Made by a program: the position numbers and the translations under genes. From Steroidobacteraceae bacterium (GTDB lineage: Bacteria > Pseudomonadota > Gammaproteobacteria > Steroidobacterales > Steroidobacteraceae), in NCBI GenBank assembly GCA_027531255.1, contig JAPZRU010000017.1, positions 168,190-232,189 on the forward strand: a stretch of DNA of 64,000 bases. Direction: 5' to 3'. This document shows, piece after piece, positions 1 to 11,669 of this stretch. Positions within the stretch are counted from its first letter, which is position 1. Every line of letters begins with the position of its first letter. A model generated the notes under the pieces. It saw only the letters and a program-made list of their open reading frames with translations. It did no database searches and was not told the DNA's origin.

Positions 1-853
1 CGCGATCGACGAGCAGCGTCTCCGCGGCGCCGCAGACGCCGGTCCGGCGCAGCTTGGCGTTCAGCACGATGTCGAGCGCCATCGCGAGGTCGGCGGCGCG
101 ATCCACGTAGACGTGGCAGTTGCCATCGAGGTGGCCGATCACCGGCACGCGCGCTTCCTTCTGCACGCGCTCGACGAGGCTCCGGCCGCCGCGCGGCACG
201 ACGACGTCGACGTAGTCGCCCATCTCGGCGAGCAGGTGGCGGACCGCCTCGCGGTCGGTGGTCGGCACGAGCTGGATGCAGTCGACCGGCAGCCCCGCCT
301 CGACGAGCCCGGCGACCAGGCACGCGTGGATCGCGCGGCTGGAGCGGACGCTCTCCGAGCCGCCGCGCAGGATCACCGCGTTGCCCGACTTGAGGCACAG
401 GGCGCCGGCGTCGGCGGTCACGTTCGGGCGGCTCTCGTAGACGATGCCGATCACGCCGAGCGGCACGCGCACGCGCTGGAAGCGCAGGCCGTTCGGACGC
501 GTCCACTCGGCGATCACGGTGCCGACCGGGTCCGGGAGAAGCGCGATCTCGTCGAGCCCGCGGGCGATGCCCTCGACGCGGCCCGCGTCGAGCGCGAGAC
601 GGTCGAGCAGCGCGGGCGCCAGCCCGCGGGCGCGCGCGGCCGCGAGATCCTCGGCGTTGGCGGCGAGCACCCCGGCGGCGCGGGCGCGGAGCGCGCGCGC
701 CGCAGCCACGATCGCCGCGTTCTTCGTCGCGGCGTCGGCGCGCGCCAGCACGGCGGCGGCGGCCACGGCCTGTCGCCCGAGGCGTGCCATCGTCGTCGCG
801 AGATCCTCGCCGGCGGCCGGCAGGTCCGTACGGGTGGCGTCGGTCGTGGTCAT
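1..853 (-). CDS. proA: Glutamate-5-semialdehyde dehydrogenase (gamma-glutamyl phosphate reductase), C-terminus cut by window
   Basis: Catalyses the NADPH-dependent reduction of gamma-glutamyl phosphate to glutamate-5-semialdehyde, the second step of proline synthesis, in the cytosol. Translating the minus strand from the ATG at 853 gives an open frame to the window edge, about 284 residues of a protein usually near 415. Recognisable family segments include [31 protein letters not shown] and the stretch around [15 protein letters not shown] near the edge, which holds the catalytic cysteine. The ATG lies one base after the proB stop (TGA-G-ATG), so the two are translationally coupled and proB is upstream. 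The remaining C-terminus lies outside the window. Identification is secure from sequence motifs. Confidence 0.95.
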   Translation of the reverse strand, partial: MTTTDATRTDLPAAGEDLATTMARLGRQAVAAAAVLARADAATKNAAIVAAARALRARAAGVLAANAEDLAAARARGLAPALLDRLALDAGRVEGIARGLDEIALLPDPVGTVIAEWTRPNGLRFQRVRVPLGVIGIVYESRPNVTADAGALCLKSGNAVILRGGSESVRSSRAIHACLVAGLVEAGLPVDCIQLVPTTDREAVRHLLAEMGDYVDVVVPRGGRSLVERVQKEARVPVIGHLDGNCHVYVDRAADLAMALDIVLNAKLRRTGVCGAAETLLVDR

Positions 854-854
854 C

Positions 855-2015
855 TCAGGCCTCGAAGTCGCGCAGCATCACCAGGTCGTCGCGGTGGATC
901 AGTTCCTCGCGCCCGCGCCAGCCGAGCAGCGCCTCGATCTCGGAGCTGCGGCGGCCGATGATGCGGGCGGCGTCCTCGGCGGAGTAGGCCACGAGGCCGC
1001 GCGCGATCTCGCGGCCCTCGGGGTCGAGCACGCTGACCGTGTCGCCGCGCTCGAAGCGCCCTGCGAGCTTCGCGACGCCGGCGGGCAGCAGGCTCTTGCC
1101 GCGCGTCAGCGCCTGGGCGCAGCCGGCGTCCACCGTCAGCCGCCCTGCCGGCTTCAGCGTGCCCGCTATCCACTGCTTGCGCACCTTGTGCGGCGTGCGG
1201 CCGCGACCCGGCAGGAACCACGTGCAGCGCGTGCCCTCCTCGACCGCGCGCAGCGGGTTCGGGCGTCGCCCGCTCGCGATGCACAGGCTGCAGCCGGCGC
1301 CGACCGCGATCCGCGCGGCGGCGACCTTCGTGGTCATGCCGCCCGAACCGACCCCGGAAGTCGGCCCGCTCGCCATCGCCTCGACCGCGCCCGAGATCTC
1401 GCGGACCTCGGGAATGAACTGCGCATCCGGGTCCTTGCCGGGGTCGGCGGTGTAGAGCCCGTCGATGTCGGACAGCAGGACGAGGCACTCCGCGCTCGCC
1501 ATCTGCGCGACGCGCGCGGCGAGCCGGTCGTTGTCGCCGTAGCGGATCTCGGCGGTAGCGACCGTGTCGTTCTCGTTGATGACCGGGATCGCCTTCAGGC
1601 CGAGCAGCGTGTCGAGCGTCGAGCGCGCATTCAGGTAGCGGCGGCGTTCCTCGGTGTCCTCGAGGGTCAGCAGCACCTGCGCGGTCGCGATGCCGCGCTC
1701 GTCGAACAACTCCTTCCAGGCGTGCGCGAGGCGGATCTGCCCGACCGCGGCGGCGGCCTGGCTCTCTTCGAGCCGCAGGCGTCCGGCCGGCAGGCCGAGA
1801 TGACGCCGGCCCATCGCGATCGCGCCGGAACTGACGACGATGACCTGTTGGCCGCGACCGTGTGCCCGCGCGAGATCGTCGACCAGGGACTCGAGCCAGG
1901 CGCGGTTCACGCGGCCGGTCTTCGCGTCGACGAGCAGCGCGGAGCCGACCTTGACGACGAGCCGCCGCGCCTCGACGAGGCGCCGCGCGCGGCTCCGGAA
2001 TTCCGACTGGGACAT
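855..2015 (-). CDS. proB: Glutamate 5-kinase
   Basis: Phosphorylates L-glutamate with ATP to gamma-glutamyl phosphate, the committed and usually proline-inhibited step of proline synthesis. The 386-residue product has the amino-acid kinase fold: VVKVGSALL near residue 20, VINENDTVA around 145, and [15 protein letters not shown] around 185. A C-terminal PUA domain covers roughly 280-370, as in the long bacterial ProB form. It is the first gene of a proB-proA pair on the minus strand, separated from proA by a single base. Upstream lies a short gap and then the truncated stress protein gene. The ATG at 2015 gives the family-typical N-terminus; the ribosome site is weak. Confidence 0.96.
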   Translation of the reverse strand: MSQSEFRSRARRLVEARRLVVKVGSALLVDAKTGRVNRAWLESLVDDLARAHGRGQQVIVVSSGAIAMGRRHLGLPAGRLRLEESQAAAAVGQIRLAHAWKELFDERGIATAQVLLTLEDTEERRRYLNARSTLDTLLGLKAIPVINENDTVATAEIRYGDNDRLAARVAQMASAECLVLLSDIDGLYTADPGKDPDAQFIPEVREISGAVEAMASGPTSGVGSGGMTTKVAAARIAVGAGCSLCIASGRRPNPLRAVEEGTRCTWFLPGRGRTPHKVRKQWIAGTLKPAGRLTVDAGCAQALTRGKSLLPAGVAKLAGRFERGDTVSVLDPEGREIARGLVAYSAEDAARIIGRRSSEIEALLGWRGREELIHRDDLVMLRDFEA

Positions 2016-2057
2016 GCGGATTGCCGCGCCGGACTCGGGGCCGGACGGCGGGCCGCA

Positions 2058-2738
2058 CTATACCGGCTCGGCGCGACCAGCGGCGCCCGACGTCGCGGGG
2101 CGTCCCGGTACCCCGGTCAGCCCAGTGCGCGCGGCGGCGTGGACCAGGTGCAGCGCACCGCCGAGCGCGGCGGCCACCTCCGCGGCCGTGCCGACGATCC
2201 GCTCGTCGAGGTCCGCCGTCTTCTCGTGGTCATGCAGCGGATCGACGGCGGCCACCACCCGGGGCCGGCGCCACGGCCCCGCTTCGCGTACCAGCAGCAG
2301 CGGCGCCGGTACGCCGCGGAGCAGCTCCCAGTCGTGGTAGGCCTTGAAGAACCGGCCGAGCGGACGACGCGCCGGCGACCTGACCAGCACGAAGCGGGGT
2401 CGGGTCCGCACCACGTAGCGGACCAGCTGATCGCTCTCCGGCCAGCCCCACAGCACGACCGGCGTGGCGCCCGCGCCGGCTTCCACCGCGCGCGCGGCCC
2501 AGCGGTGCAGCCCGAGCAGCGCGTCTTCCTGCAGCCACGAGCGCACGTCGCGCGCCGTGCCCCGGCCGGCCAGCGCGACGTTCCTCGCGTGAGCGCTAGA
2601 AGCCACGTGGACGAGCGCGAGCCGGCAGTCGAGGCCCCGCGCCAGCGCCACGGCCTTGGCGAGGTAGTCGCGATCCACGACGTGCGGGTCCTTGACGGTG
2701 ACGACCACGGTCGGCTCCGCGTGACTGCGAGTCCTCAT
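2058..2738 (-). CDS. UspE-like universal stress protein with truncated second domain
   Basis: A 226-residue universal-stress-family protein. The first Usp domain (residues about 10-145) contains VVTVKDPHV and a segment ending in VPAPLLLVRE. The second domain starts at VVAAVDPLHDHEKT, a signature of tandem-domain UspE proteins, but stops after about 70 residues, ending in a Gly/Ala-rich tail without the expected ATP-binding end of the fold. Tandem UspE proteins are normally near 300 residues, so this copy is truncated. Its ATG overlaps the stop of the upstream ATPase gene (ATGA at 2735-2738), so the two are coupled. A second, full-length UspE-like gene lies on the other side of the ATPase. Role in stress tolerance is inferred from family. 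Confidence 0.8.
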   Translation of the reverse strand: MRTRSHAEPTVVVTVKDPHVVDRDYLAKAVALARGLDCRLALVHVASSAHARNVALAGRGTARDVRSWLQEDALLGLHRWAARAVEAGAGATPVVLWGWPESDQLVRYVVRTRPRFVLVRSPARRPLGRFFKAYHDWELLRGVPAPLLLVREAGPWRRPRVVAAVDPLHDHEKTADLDERIVGTAAEVAAALGGALHLVHAAARTGLTGVPGRPATSGAAGRAEPV

Positions 2739-5458
2739 CACGAACCTCCGGTCGAAGCGCGCCCGGCCAGGCCCCGCAGCAGCGCTTTCTCGGCCTCGAC
2801 GGCCAGCAGGAACGCGACGCCCGTCGCGATGACGAAACCGAGCTCGACCGCGCCGAGCGGCGCCGAGCCGAAGGCCGCGCGCAGCGGCGGCGCATAGGTG
2901 AATGCGAGCTGCGCGAGGGCGATCGCGCCGACCCCGAGCAGCACGGCGCGCGTGCCGCGCGCCGCCTCCCGGTCGAGAACGGTCGAGTGGAGCCGGCGCA
3001 CGCTGAACAGGTAGGCCACCTCGCAGACGACGATCGCGTTGACGGCCACGGTGCGCGCGACCTCCGTGGTCGCGCCCTCGGCCAGCGCCCACTCGAAGGC
3101 GGCGAACGCGGCGACCGCAATCAGCACCGACACGAACGCGACGCGCCAGGCCAGCGTGCCGGACAGCAGCGACTCGCCGGGCCGGCGCGGCGGGCGACTC
3201 ATCAGCCCAGGCTCGGCCGGCTCGAACGCCAGCGTCACGCCGAGGGCGATCGCGGTGACGGTGTTGATCCAGAGGATCTGGAGCGGCGTGACGGGCAGCG
3301 CAAGGCCGAGCAGCACGGCGACCACGATCACCAGCATCTCGCCGCCGTTGGTCGGCAGAGCCCACGCGATCGCCTTGCGCAGGTTGTCGTGGACGATCCG
3401 GCCCTCGCGCACCGCGCCGACGATCGACGCGAAGTGATCGTCGGCGAGCACCATCGCGGCCGCTTCCTTGGCCGCCTCGGTGCCCTTCCGGCCCATCGCG
3501 ACGCCGACGTCGGCGCGCTTCAGCGCGGGCGCGTCGTTCACGCCGTCGCCGGTCATCGCGACCACCGCGCCGTCCGCCTGCAGCGCCTCGACGAGGCGCA
3601 GCTTGTGCTCGGGACTCGTGCGCGCGAAAACGTCCGTCGAGACCGCGATCTCCCGCAGCGCGGTCCCGTCGAGGCCGTCGAGATCGCGGCCGGTGGCCAC
3701 GATCGCAGCGCCCGGGAAGCCGAGCTGCCGCGCAATCGCGAGCGCGGTGGCGGCATGATCGCCGGTGATCATCTTCACGCGAATGCCGGCCGAGCGGCAG
3801 TCGCGCACCGCCTCGATCGCGTCCTCGCGCGGGGGGTCGACGAGCCCGACGAGCGCCACCAGCGTCAGTTCACCCTCGAGCGGCAGGGCGTCGATCGCAT
3901 CGTTCCCGGCCGGCACGACCCGCTCGGCGAGCGCGAGGACGCGCGCGCCGCCGGCCGCGAGCGCGTCGATCCGCTCGAGCCACGGCGCGGCGGCGAGCGG
4001 GCGCTCGCCCGCGCCGACGCATTCGTGGCCGCACATCGCGAGCACGCGCTCCGGCGCCCCCTTGACGAGCAGGCGGGTCGCATCGCCGCACCGCACGAGC
4101 GTCGCCATGTAGCGGTGCACCGGGTCGAACGGCAGGGTATCGACTCGCTCCCACCGGCGGCGCGGCGCCTCGTCTCGCGGCAGCACCTTCGCGGCGAACG
4201 CGAGCAGCGCGCCTTCCATCGGGTCGCCGCTGACGCTGGGCGAATCGGGCGCACCGACCAGCTCGGCGTCGTTGCAGAGCGACGCCACGCGGGCCGCAGC
4301 CGCCAGCGCCGGCACGGCGTGCGCCGCGACAGGGCGACCTTCGTGCCACAACGCGCCGGTGGTCGCGTAGCCCGCGCCCTCGACGTCGTAGACGGCATCG
4401 GCGGTCGCGACGCGCCGCACCACCATCTCGTTGCGCGTCAGCGTGCCGGTCTTGTCCGAGCAGATGACCGACACGGCGCCGAGCGTCTCGACCGCGGGTA
4501 GACGGCGGACGATCGCGTGCCTGGCCGCCATCCGCTGCACCCCGATCGCGAGCGTGATCGTCAGGATCGCCGGGAGGCCCTCCGGGATCGCCGCGACGGC
4601 GACGCCGACGACGATCATCAGCATCTCGCCCGGCGCGTAGTCCCGCACCAGCGTCCCGAACGCGTACACGCCGGCGGCGATCGCCAGCACCACCAGCGTC
4701 AGGCGCTTCGCGAAGGCGTCCATCTGCCGCAGCAGCGGCGTGCTGACGGTCGTGACGGAGCCGAGCAGCGTGCCGATGCGGCCAAGCTCGGTCGCCGCGC
4801 CGGTCGCGACCACCACGCCGACCGCACGGCCGGCGGTGACCAGCGTGCCGGCGTGCGCGACCGAGGCGCGGTCGCCGATCGGGGCTTCGGCGCACACGGG
4901 CGCGACCTGCTTCTCGACCGGCACCGATTCGCCCGTGAGCGTCGCCTCGTCGATCGCCAGGCGGCGCGCCTCGAGCAGCCGCAGGTCGGCGGCGACGCGG
5001 TCGCCCGCCTCCAGCAGCACGAGGTCGCCCGGGACGAGCGCGGCGGCTTCCACGTCCGCGCGCCGCCCGTCCCGCAGCACGGCCGCGCGCGGGTTCAGCA
5101 GCTCGCGGATCGCGGCCAGCGCGCTCTCGGCCCGGCCCTCCTGGACGAACCCGATCGCCGCGTTCGCGAGCACGACCGCGAGGATCACGGCCGTGTCCAC
5201 CCCGTGACCGAGCGCGGCGCTCGCGGCCGCCGCGGCCAGGAGGACGTAGATCAGCGGGTTGGAAAACTGCGCGAGCAGCCGGCGCCACGCGCCGGGACGC
5301 GGTGCTGCCGGGAAGCGGTTCGGGCCATGGCGCGCGAGCCGGGCGGCGGCCTCGTCGGCGGTCAGTCCCTGCGGCGCGGACTGGAGCCGCTGCAGCGCGA
5401 CGTCGGGCTCGAGAGCGTGCCAGGGCGTGCCGGTGGCGTGGCCAGCGTCGTCGATCAT
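2738..5458 (-). CDS. P-type (P2A-like) cation-transporting ATPase
   Basis: A 906-residue inner-membrane pump. Domain order: N-terminal cation-ATPase domain ([19 protein letters not shown]), TM1-2, actuator domain with TGES near residue 173, TM4 with the PEGLPA motif, phosphorylation motif DKTGTLT with Asp335, nucleotide-binding domain, hinge [17 protein letters not shown], and a C-terminal cation ATPase domain with six helices. PEGLPA with this layout matches SERCA/PMR1-like P2A pumps (usually Ca2+ or Mn2+) rather than heavy-metal or MgtA pumps; the ion is not proven. The start at 5458 gives the MIDDAG N-terminus expected for the family; an upstream in-frame extension is not conserved-looking. 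It sits between two UspE-like genes, suggesting co-regulation in stress or low oxygen. Confidence 0.9.
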   Translation of the reverse strand: MIDDAGHATGTPWHALEPDVALQRLQSAPQGLTADEAAARLARHGPNRFPAAPRPGAWRRLLAQFSNPLIYVLLAAAAASAALGHGVDTAVILAVVLANAAIGFVQEGRAESALAAIRELLNPRAAVLRDGRRADVEAAALVPGDLVLLEAGDRVAADLRLLEARRLAIDEATLTGESVPVEKQVAPVCAEAPIGDRASVAHAGTLVTAGRAVGVVVATGAATELGRIGTLLGSVTTVSTPLLRQMDAFAKRLTLVVLAIAAGVYAFGTLVRDYAPGEMLMIVVGVAVAAIPEGLPAILTITLAIGVQRMAARHAIVRRLPAVETLGAVSVICSDKTGTLTRNEMVVRRVATADAVYDVEGAGYATTGALWHEGRPVAAHAVPALAAAARVASLCNDAELVGAPDSPSVSGDPMEGALLAFAAKVLPRDEAPRRRWERVDTLPFDPVHRYMATLVRCGDATRLLVKGAPERVLAMCGHECVGAGERPLAAAPWLERIDALAAGGARVLALAERVVPAGNDAIDALPLEGELTLVALVGLVDPPREDAIEAVRDCRSAGIRVKMITGDHAATALAIARQLGFPGAAIVATGRDLDGLDGTALREIAVSTDVFARTSPEHKLRLVEALQADGAVVAMTGDGVNDAPALKRADVGVAMGRKGTEAAKEAAAMVLADDHFASIVGAVREGRIVHDNLRKAIAWALPTNGGEMLVIVVAVLLGLALPVTPLQILWINTVTAIALGVTLAFEPAEPGLMSRPPRRPGESLLSGTLAWRVAFVSVLIAVAAFAAFEWALAEGATTEVARTVAVNAIVVCEVAYLFSVRRLHSTVLDREAARGTRAVLLGVGAIALAQLAFTYAPPLRAAFGSAPLGAVELGFVIATGVAFLLAVEAEKALLRGLAGRASTGGS

Positions 5459-5505
5459 CTCGGGACCGCGCTCCCGGCGCCCCGTGGCGGGACGGAGTCG
5501 TGACA

Positions 5506-6471
5506 CTAGCGCACGCGGCGCCGCACGCGTCGCTGCGCCCGGTCGCGCGGCGTCGGCACCACGAGTAGATCGCAATCCACGCGCTCGAGCAGTCGCTCCG
5601 CCGTCGCGCCGATCACCGCCTCGTACAGGCGTCCCCGCGCGCCACGCCGCGCCACCGCCCCGAGGGCGAGCACGTCGAGCTGCTCGACCTCGGCGAAGCC
5701 CGGCAGCGTCTCGACCGCGGCGCCGTGGAGCAGGACCACTTCCGGGCGCACGTGGACGCGCCGCGGGAGCAGCGCACCGACCCGTTCGCGAGCCGCCTGC
5801 TCGGCGGCGACCGCCGCACGCTGCGCCGCCGACGGGTCGAGCCCCGGTGCGCCGGCGATCGCCGGCAGAGCGAAGACCGGCGCCAGCGGCAGGAACGCGT
5901 GTACCAGGCACAGCGAGCCGCGCAGCGCGCCCGCCAGCGCGACGCCGGCCGCGACGAGCGCCGCGTCGAGCGACCCGTCCGGATCCGCGGGGTGCCCGGG
6001 ATCGACCGCGACCGCGACGCGCGGCGCCGCGCCCCAGGGTCGCGGCTTCGCGTAGAGCAGCGGTACCGGGCAGCGGCGGATCAGCGGCCAGTCCGCCGGA
6101 CCGAACAACGCGCGCCGCACGCCCGGATGGAAGTGCGAATCGAGCAGCACGAGGTCCGGCGCGGCGTCGCGGACGTACGCGAGGATCGCGGCGTCGCGCG
6201 GGTGCTCGAAGTCGACCGCGACGGTCGTCCGCACTTCGGGCGGAACGACCGCACGCACGAGCGCCGCGAGCGCCGCTTCGCGCGCATCGAGCGCCTCGGT
6301 CCTCGCGCGGTTCGCGCCGCGGCCGCGGCGCGGCGCGACGGCGGACCACTCGCACGCGTAGGCCTCGAGCCTCGCGTCGAGCGCGGCCGCGAGGCGGCCG
6401 GCCTTCTCGAGCCCGGGATGCGCCTCGGCATCCAGGTCGACGATCGCGAGCAGACGCCGCGGTTTCCGCAC
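5506..6471 (-). CDS. UspE-like tandem universal stress protein
   Basis: A 321-residue protein with two Usp domains. The first (about 1-155) begins RRLLAIVDLDAEAHPG and ends RRCPVPLLYAKPRPWG; the second (about 160-310) begins RVAVAVDPGHPADPDGS and ends ERVDCDLLVVPTP. A GALARRGARGR-type loop resembling the Usp nucleotide-binding region occurs near residue 285. The GTG at 6471 is chosen because it begins right at the first beta strand; codons upstream are not family-like. It precedes the P-type ATPase by 47 bases on the same strand and diverges from ccoN. UspE proteins often cluster with cbb3/FNR-type anaerobic genes, which fits this location. Confidence 0.85.
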   Translation of the reverse strand: MRKPRRLLAIVDLDAEAHPGLEKAGRLAAALDARLEAYACEWSAVAPRRGRGANRARTEALDAREAALAALVRAVVPPEVRTTVAVDFEHPRDAAILAYVRDAAPDLVLLDSHFHPGVRRALFGPADWPLIRRCPVPLLYAKPRPWGAAPRVAVAVDPGHPADPDGSLDAALVAAGVALAGALRGSLCLVHAFLPLAPVFALPAIAGAPGLDPSAAQRAAVAAEQAARERVGALLPRRVHVRPEVVLLHGAAVETLPGFAEVEQLDVLALGAVARRGARGRLYEAVIGATAERLLERVDCDLLVVPTPRDRAQRRVRRRVR

Positions 6472-6550
6472 GATTCGGTTGTCCCCGTCCAGACGGGCCG
6501 AGCGTGCGAGAAATCGCGGTTTCCCGCAAGGCGCTGGTGCAGGCACGTAT

Positions 6551-6572
6551 GGGAGCCCTACTAAGGGCTCCC
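6551..6572 (+). repeat. Perfect hairpin in the ccoN upstream region
   Basis: GGGAGCCC (6551-6558) and GGGCTCCC (6565-6572) are perfect reverse complements around a six-base TACTAA loop. The flanks GTA and TAC extend the pairing with one bulged base. It lies between the divergent uspE-like gene and ccoN, about 60 bases before the ccoN start. There is no T-run on either side, so it is not a classical terminator. It may be an mRNA leader structure or a REP-like unit. Confidence 0.6.
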
Positions 6573-6633
6573 TACCATCGCTTCGCGGCCGAGAACCGGC
6601 CTCCCGCTCTTCCCTCGCGCGCGAAGGAACTCC

Positions 6634-8061
6634 ATGCAACTCGCGGAAACGTACAACGACAAGGTGGTACGCCAGTTCACGCTTGCCACCGTCGTCTGGG
6701 GCATCGTCGGCATGCTGGTCGGCGTCGTGATCGCCGCGCAGCTGCTGTTTCCGGCCCTCAACTTCGACCTGCCCTGGCTGACCTACAGCCGGCTGCGCCC
6801 GCTGCACACCAACGCGGTGATCTTCGCGTTCGGCGGCAGCGCACTGTTCGCGACGTCCTACTACGTCGTGCAGCGCACGTGCCACGCGCGGCTGATCAGC
6901 GACGGGCTGGCGGCGTTCACGTTCTGGGGCTGGCAGCTCGTGATCCTGCTGGCGGCGATCACGCTCCCGCTCGGGATCACGAGCGGCAAGGAGTACGCCG
7001 AGCTCGAGTGGCCGATCGACCTGCTGATCACGGTGGTCTGGGTCGCCTACGGGGTCGTGTTCTTCGGCACGATCGTCAGGCGCAAGGTCAAGCACATCTA
7101 CGTCGCGAACTGGTTCTTCGCGGCGTTCATCATTACGGTCGCGGTGCTGCACGTCGTCAACTCGATGGCCGTGCCGGTCACCGCGCTGAAGTCGTACTCG
7201 GTCTACCCGGGCGTCGTCGACGCGATGGTTCAGTGGTGGTACGGCCACAACGCGGTCGGTTTCTTCCTTACCGCGGGCTTCCTCGGGATCATGTACTACT
7301 TCGTACCGAAGCAGGCCGGCCGCCCGGTCTACTCGTACCGCCTGTCGGTGGTGCACTTCTGGGCGCTGATCTCGATCTACATGTGGGCGGGCCCGCACCA
7401 CCTGATCTACACCTCGCTCCCGGACTGGGCGCAGTCGCTCGGCATGGTGTTCTCGCTGATCCTGATCGCGCCGAGCTGGGGCGGCATGATCAACGGCATC
7501 ATGACCCTCTCGGGCGCGTGGCACAAACTGCGCACCGACCCGATCCTGAAGTTCATGATCGTCTCGCTGTCCTTCTACGGCATGAGCACGTTCGAAGGGC
7601 CGATGATGTCGATCAAGAGCGTCAACGCGCTCTCCCACTACACCGAGTGGACCATCGGCCACGTTCACTCCGGCGCGCTCGGCTGGGTGGCGATGATCAC
7701 GATCGGCGCGGTCTACATGCTGGTGCCGCGGCTCTACGGCCGCACCGAGATGTACTCGACGAAGGCGATCGACGCCCACTTCTGGGTGATGACGATCGGC
7801 ATCGTGCTCTACGTCGCCGCGATGTGGATCGCCGGCGTCATGGAAGGCCTGATGTGGCGCGCCACGAACGCGGACGGCACGCTGACCTACACGTTCGTCG
7901 AGTCGCTGAAGTCCAAGTACCCGTACTACGCGGTGCGCCTGCTCGGCGGCGTGATGGTGCTGGCCGGCATGTTCCTGATGGCCTGGAACGTGCTCAGGAC
8001 CATCCGCAACCCGCAGGCGAGCACGGCGGACCAGCCGGTGCTGGCGCCGTCCCACGCCTGA
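6634..8061 (+). CDS. ccoN: cbb3-type cytochrome c oxidase subunit I
   Basis: Catalytic subunit of the high-affinity cbb3 terminal oxidase in the inner membrane; it binds haem b, haem b3 and CuB and reduces oxygen to water. The 475-residue product is the usual length with about 12 transmembrane helices. Conserved segments include [17 protein letters not shown] (a haem b histidine), [20 protein letters not shown] (CuB region), [17 protein letters not shown] (two consecutive CuB histidines) and [14 protein letters not shown] near the haem ligands. The ATG at 6634 follows a GAAGGAA ribosome site. First gene of the ccoNOQP operon; an FNR-type palindrome was looked for upstream and not found. Confidence 0.98.
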   Translation: MQLAETYNDKVVRQFTLATVVWGIVGMLVGVVIAAQLLFPALNFDLPWLTYSRLRPLHTNAVIFAFGGSALFATSYYVVQRTCHARLISDGLAAFTFWGWQLVILLAAITLPLGITSGKEYAELEWPIDLLITVVWVAYGVVFFGTIVRRKVKHIYVANWFFAAFIITVAVLHVVNSMAVPVTALKSYSVYPGVVDAMVQWWYGHNAVGFFLTAGFLGIMYYFVPKQAGRPVYSYRLSVVHFWALISIYMWAGPHHLIYTSLPDWAQSLGMVFSLILIAPSWGGMINGIMTLSGAWHKLRTDPILKFMIVSLSFYGMSTFEGPMMSIKSVNALSHYTEWTIGHVHSGALGWVAMITIGAVYMLVPRLYGRTEMYSTKAIDAHFWVMTIGIVLYVAAMWIAGVMEGLMWRATNADGTLTYTFVESLKSKYPYYAVRLLGGVMVLAGMFLMAWNVLRTIRNPQASTADQPVLAPSHA

Positions 8062-8077
8062 CGCGAGCAACGACACC

Positions 8078-8689
8078 ATGAAGCACGAAAAGATCGAGAA
8101 GAACGTCGGCCTGCTCGGCGTGCTGACCGCGATCGCGATCAGCGTCGGCGGGCTCGTCGAGATCGTCCCGCTGTACTTCACGGGCCAGGTGACGCAGCCG
8201 GCGCCGGGCGTGCAGCCCTACACCGCGCTGCAGCTCGAGGGCCGGGACGTCTACATCCGCGAGGGCTGCTACAACTGCCACTCGCAGATGATCCGGCCGC
8301 TGCGCGCGGAGACCGAGCGCTACGGCCACTACTCGCTCGCGGGCGAGAGCGTGTACGACCACCCGTTCCAGTTCGGCTCGAAGCGCACCGGGCCAGACCT
8401 CGCGCGCGTCGGCGGGCGGTACTCGGACGAATGGCATCGGGTGCACCTGATCGATCCGCGCGACGTCGTGCCCGAATCGAACATGCCGGGCTACCCGTGG
8501 CTCGCGGAGAACGCCGTCGACGCCTCGCGCACGGCCGCGAAGATGAGCGCGCTGCGCGCCGTCGGCGTGCCGTACACCGACGAGCAGATCGCCGCCGCCG
8601 CCGCCGAGGTCGAGGGCAGGACGGAGATGGACGCGCTGATCGCGTACCTCCAGGGACTCGGCACAGCCTCCAAGACCTGGAAGAAGTGA
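8078..8689 (+). CDS. ccoO: cbb3 oxidase subunit II, mono-haem cytochrome c
   Basis: Membrane-anchored c-type cytochrome that passes electrons to CcoN. The 203-residue protein has one N-terminal transmembrane helix (about 10-30) followed by a periplasmic domain with a single haem c motif CYNCH at residues 64-68, in the family context [15 protein letters not shown]. Methionine in [10 protein letters not shown] is the likely distal haem ligand. Sixteen bases separate it from ccoN and one base from ccoQ, consistent with a single transcript. Confidence 0.97.
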   Translation: MKHEKIEKNVGLLGVLTAIAISVGGLVEIVPLYFTGQVTQPAPGVQPYTALQLEGRDVYIREGCYNCHSQMIRPLRAETERYGHYSLAGESVYDHPFQFGSKRTGPDLARVGGRYSDEWHRVHLIDPRDVVPESNMPGYPWLAENAVDASRTAAKMSALRAVGVPYTDEQIAAAAAEVEGRTEMDALIAYLQGLGTASKTWKK

Positions 8690-8690
8690 C

Positions 8691-8861
8691 ATGGACGCAG
8701 GACTGCTGGGTGCATTCGGGACCGTGACGGCGCTCATCGCCTTCCTCGCGGTCGTGGTCTGGGCCTACGGCAAGGGCGCGAAGCCGGGCTTCGACGCAGC
8801 CTCGCGGCTGCCGCTCGAGGACGAGCAGCGGCGCACCGACGACGAGGGGGACCGTCGATGA
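8691..8861 (+). CDS. ccoQ: cbb3 oxidase small subunit CcoQ
   Basis: A 56-residue protein starting MDAGLLGAFGTV, with one transmembrane helix (about residues 6-24) and a charged, acidic C-terminal tail (LEDEQRRTDDEGD). This is the usual size and layout of CcoQ/FixQ, a single-span subunit that helps stabilise the oxidase. It begins one base after the ccoO stop and its TGA overlaps the ccoP ATG (ATGA at 8858-8861). Position between ccoO and ccoP is decisive because the family is weakly conserved. Confidence 0.9.
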   Translation: MDAGLLGAFGTVTALIAFLAVVVWAYGKGAKPGFDAASRLPLEDEQRRTDDEGDRR

Positions 8862-9853
8862 GCGGCTTCTGGAACGGCTGGATCGTGGTGCTGACGCTGG
8901 CCAACGTCGCCGGCGCGCTGTGGCTGCTGTGGGCCACGTCGCGGCGGGAGCCGAACGACGCCAGGGCCGAGCAGGGCGACCCGGACACCACCGGGCACAC
9001 CTGGGACGGCGACCTGAAGGAGTACAACAACCCGCTGCCGCGCTGGTGGCTGTGGCTGTTCTACGGGTCCGTCGCGTTCGGCGTCGGCTACATGGTGCTG
9101 TTCCCGGCGCTCGGCAGCTTCGGCGGCGCGCTCGGCTGGTCGCAGGCCGGCCAGTGGCAGGCGCAGACCCTCGAGGCCGAGCGGCGCGCGAACGAGCAGT
9201 TCGCGAAATTCGCGGGCAAGAGCGTCGTCGAACTGCAGCGCGACCCCGACGCGATGCGCGTCGCGAGGAACCTGTACGCCAACAACTGCGCGATGTGCCA
9301 CGGCTCGGACGCGCGCGGCGCGAAGGGCTTTCCGAACCTGCACGCGACGAACTTCCAGTACGGCAAGGAGCCGGACACGCTGGTCGCGACGATCGCGCTC
9401 GGTCGCCAGGGCGTGATGCCGGCCTGGGCCGACGCGCTGGGCGCGCAGGGCGTCGAGGAAGTGGCGAGCTACGTCTACTCGCTGTCCGGCCGGAAGGCGC
9501 CCGCCGACCTGGTCGCGGGCGGCCAGGCGAAGTTCGGGATGTTCTGCGCGTCCTGCCACGGCGCGGACGGCACCGGCATGCCGGTGCTGGGCGCCCCGAA
9601 CCTGACGGACCAGTACTGGACCTACGGCGGCAGCATCGAGGCGATCAAGGAGACGATCACCGCCGGCCGCCAGAACCAGATGCCGGCGCACCTCGACCTG
9701 CTCGGCGAGCAACGCGTCAAGCTGCTCGCGGCCTACGTGCTGAGCCTCGGCCCGCCGGCCGCGGAGCCGGCCACGCAGACTGCGCAGAACGTCCCGGCGG
9801 CCGACGCCGCGGCTGCGGTCGTGCCGGTCACCGGCGATGCGTCCGGCCACTGA
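8858..9853 (+). CDS. ccoP: cbb3 oxidase subunit III, di-haem cytochrome c
   Basis: Entry point for electrons from periplasmic cytochrome c. The 331-residue protein has transmembrane helices at about 5-25 and 63-82, the conserved HTWDGDLKEYNNPLPRWW segment between them, and two haem c motifs, CAMCH at 144-148 and CASCH at 230-234, with methionines in GVMPAW and NQMPAH as likely ligands. A 40-residue Ala-rich tail follows the second domain, making it slightly longer than typical. Overlaps ccoQ by four bases; its 3' end overlaps the next small gene by 17 bases. Confidence 0.97.
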   Translation: MSGFWNGWIVVLTLANVAGALWLLWATSRREPNDARAEQGDPDTTGHTWDGDLKEYNNPLPRWWLWLFYGSVAFGVGYMVLFPALGSFGGALGWSQAGQWQAQTLEAERRANEQFAKFAGKSVVELQRDPDAMRVARNLYANNCAMCHGSDARGAKGFPNLHATNFQYGKEPDTLVATIALGRQGVMPAWADALGAQGVEEVASYVYSLSGRKAPADLVAGGQAKFGMFCASCHGADGTGMPVLGAPNLTDQYWTYGGSIEAIKETITAGRQNQMPAHLDLLGEQRVKLLAAYVLSLGPPAAEPATQTAQNVPAADAAAAVVPVTGDASGH

Positions 9854-10189
9854 GCTGCCGGACGAAGGCGAGGCCGGCGGTGCGCACGCGCCGCCGCTCG
9901 GCGCCTCGGGCTGGAGCCGCGCGCGGCAGGACGTCGCGATCGTGCTCTGGCCCTCGTTCCTCGCCGCGGCCGTGGCGACGATGTTCTTCTTCGCGGCCTT
10001 CGACCCGGTCGAGATCGGCCGTGGTGGCCCGCTCGAGGCGCTGCTGGCCAGCCGCAATGCCGGCTACGCCTTCGGCTTCTTCGTATTCTGGGCGATCACG
10101 GCCGTCTCCAGCTCGCTGACGCTGTACCTCGCCCGGACCCAGCGGCCGGAGCGGGGACCGCGCATCGAGCCCTGGATGCGGGACATCCC

Positions 10190-10193
<4 letters not shown>
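9837..10193 (+). CDS. Small two-helix membrane protein in the cbb3 operon
   Basis: An 118-residue protein whose start lies inside ccoP (17-base overlap) and whose stop overlaps the ccoG GTG start (GTGA at 10190-10193), so it is translationally coupled on both sides. Two hydrophobic helices are visible at about 32-52 (VAIVLWPSFLAAAVATMFFF) and 75-97 (AGYAFGFFVFWAITAVSSSL). No cofactor motif is visible. I do not recognise a characterised family; similar small membrane genes occur between ccoP and ccoG in other proteobacteria, and a role in oxidase assembly is only inferred from position. Confidence 0.8.
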
Positions 10194-11575
<1,382 letters not shown>

Positions 11576-11669
11576 CTCGACAGCGGGACGCCGCGCGGCC
11601 CGAGCCCGCGGCACCCGACCTGCGCCGCGTCACGGACCGACCACCGACCTCGAACCCACGGAGCCCCGC

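Noticed and set aside
113..2897. Long plus-strand open frames opposite proA, proB and the stress protein
   Set aside because: They are antisense to genes with clear family motifs, are Arg/Ala-rich and contain no recognisable domain; GC-rich DNA keeps such frames open.
5459..6529. In-frame N-terminal extension of the P-type ATPase
   Set aside because: It runs antisense-frame through the UspE-like gene, is Arg-rich, and the family N-terminus starts at 5458.
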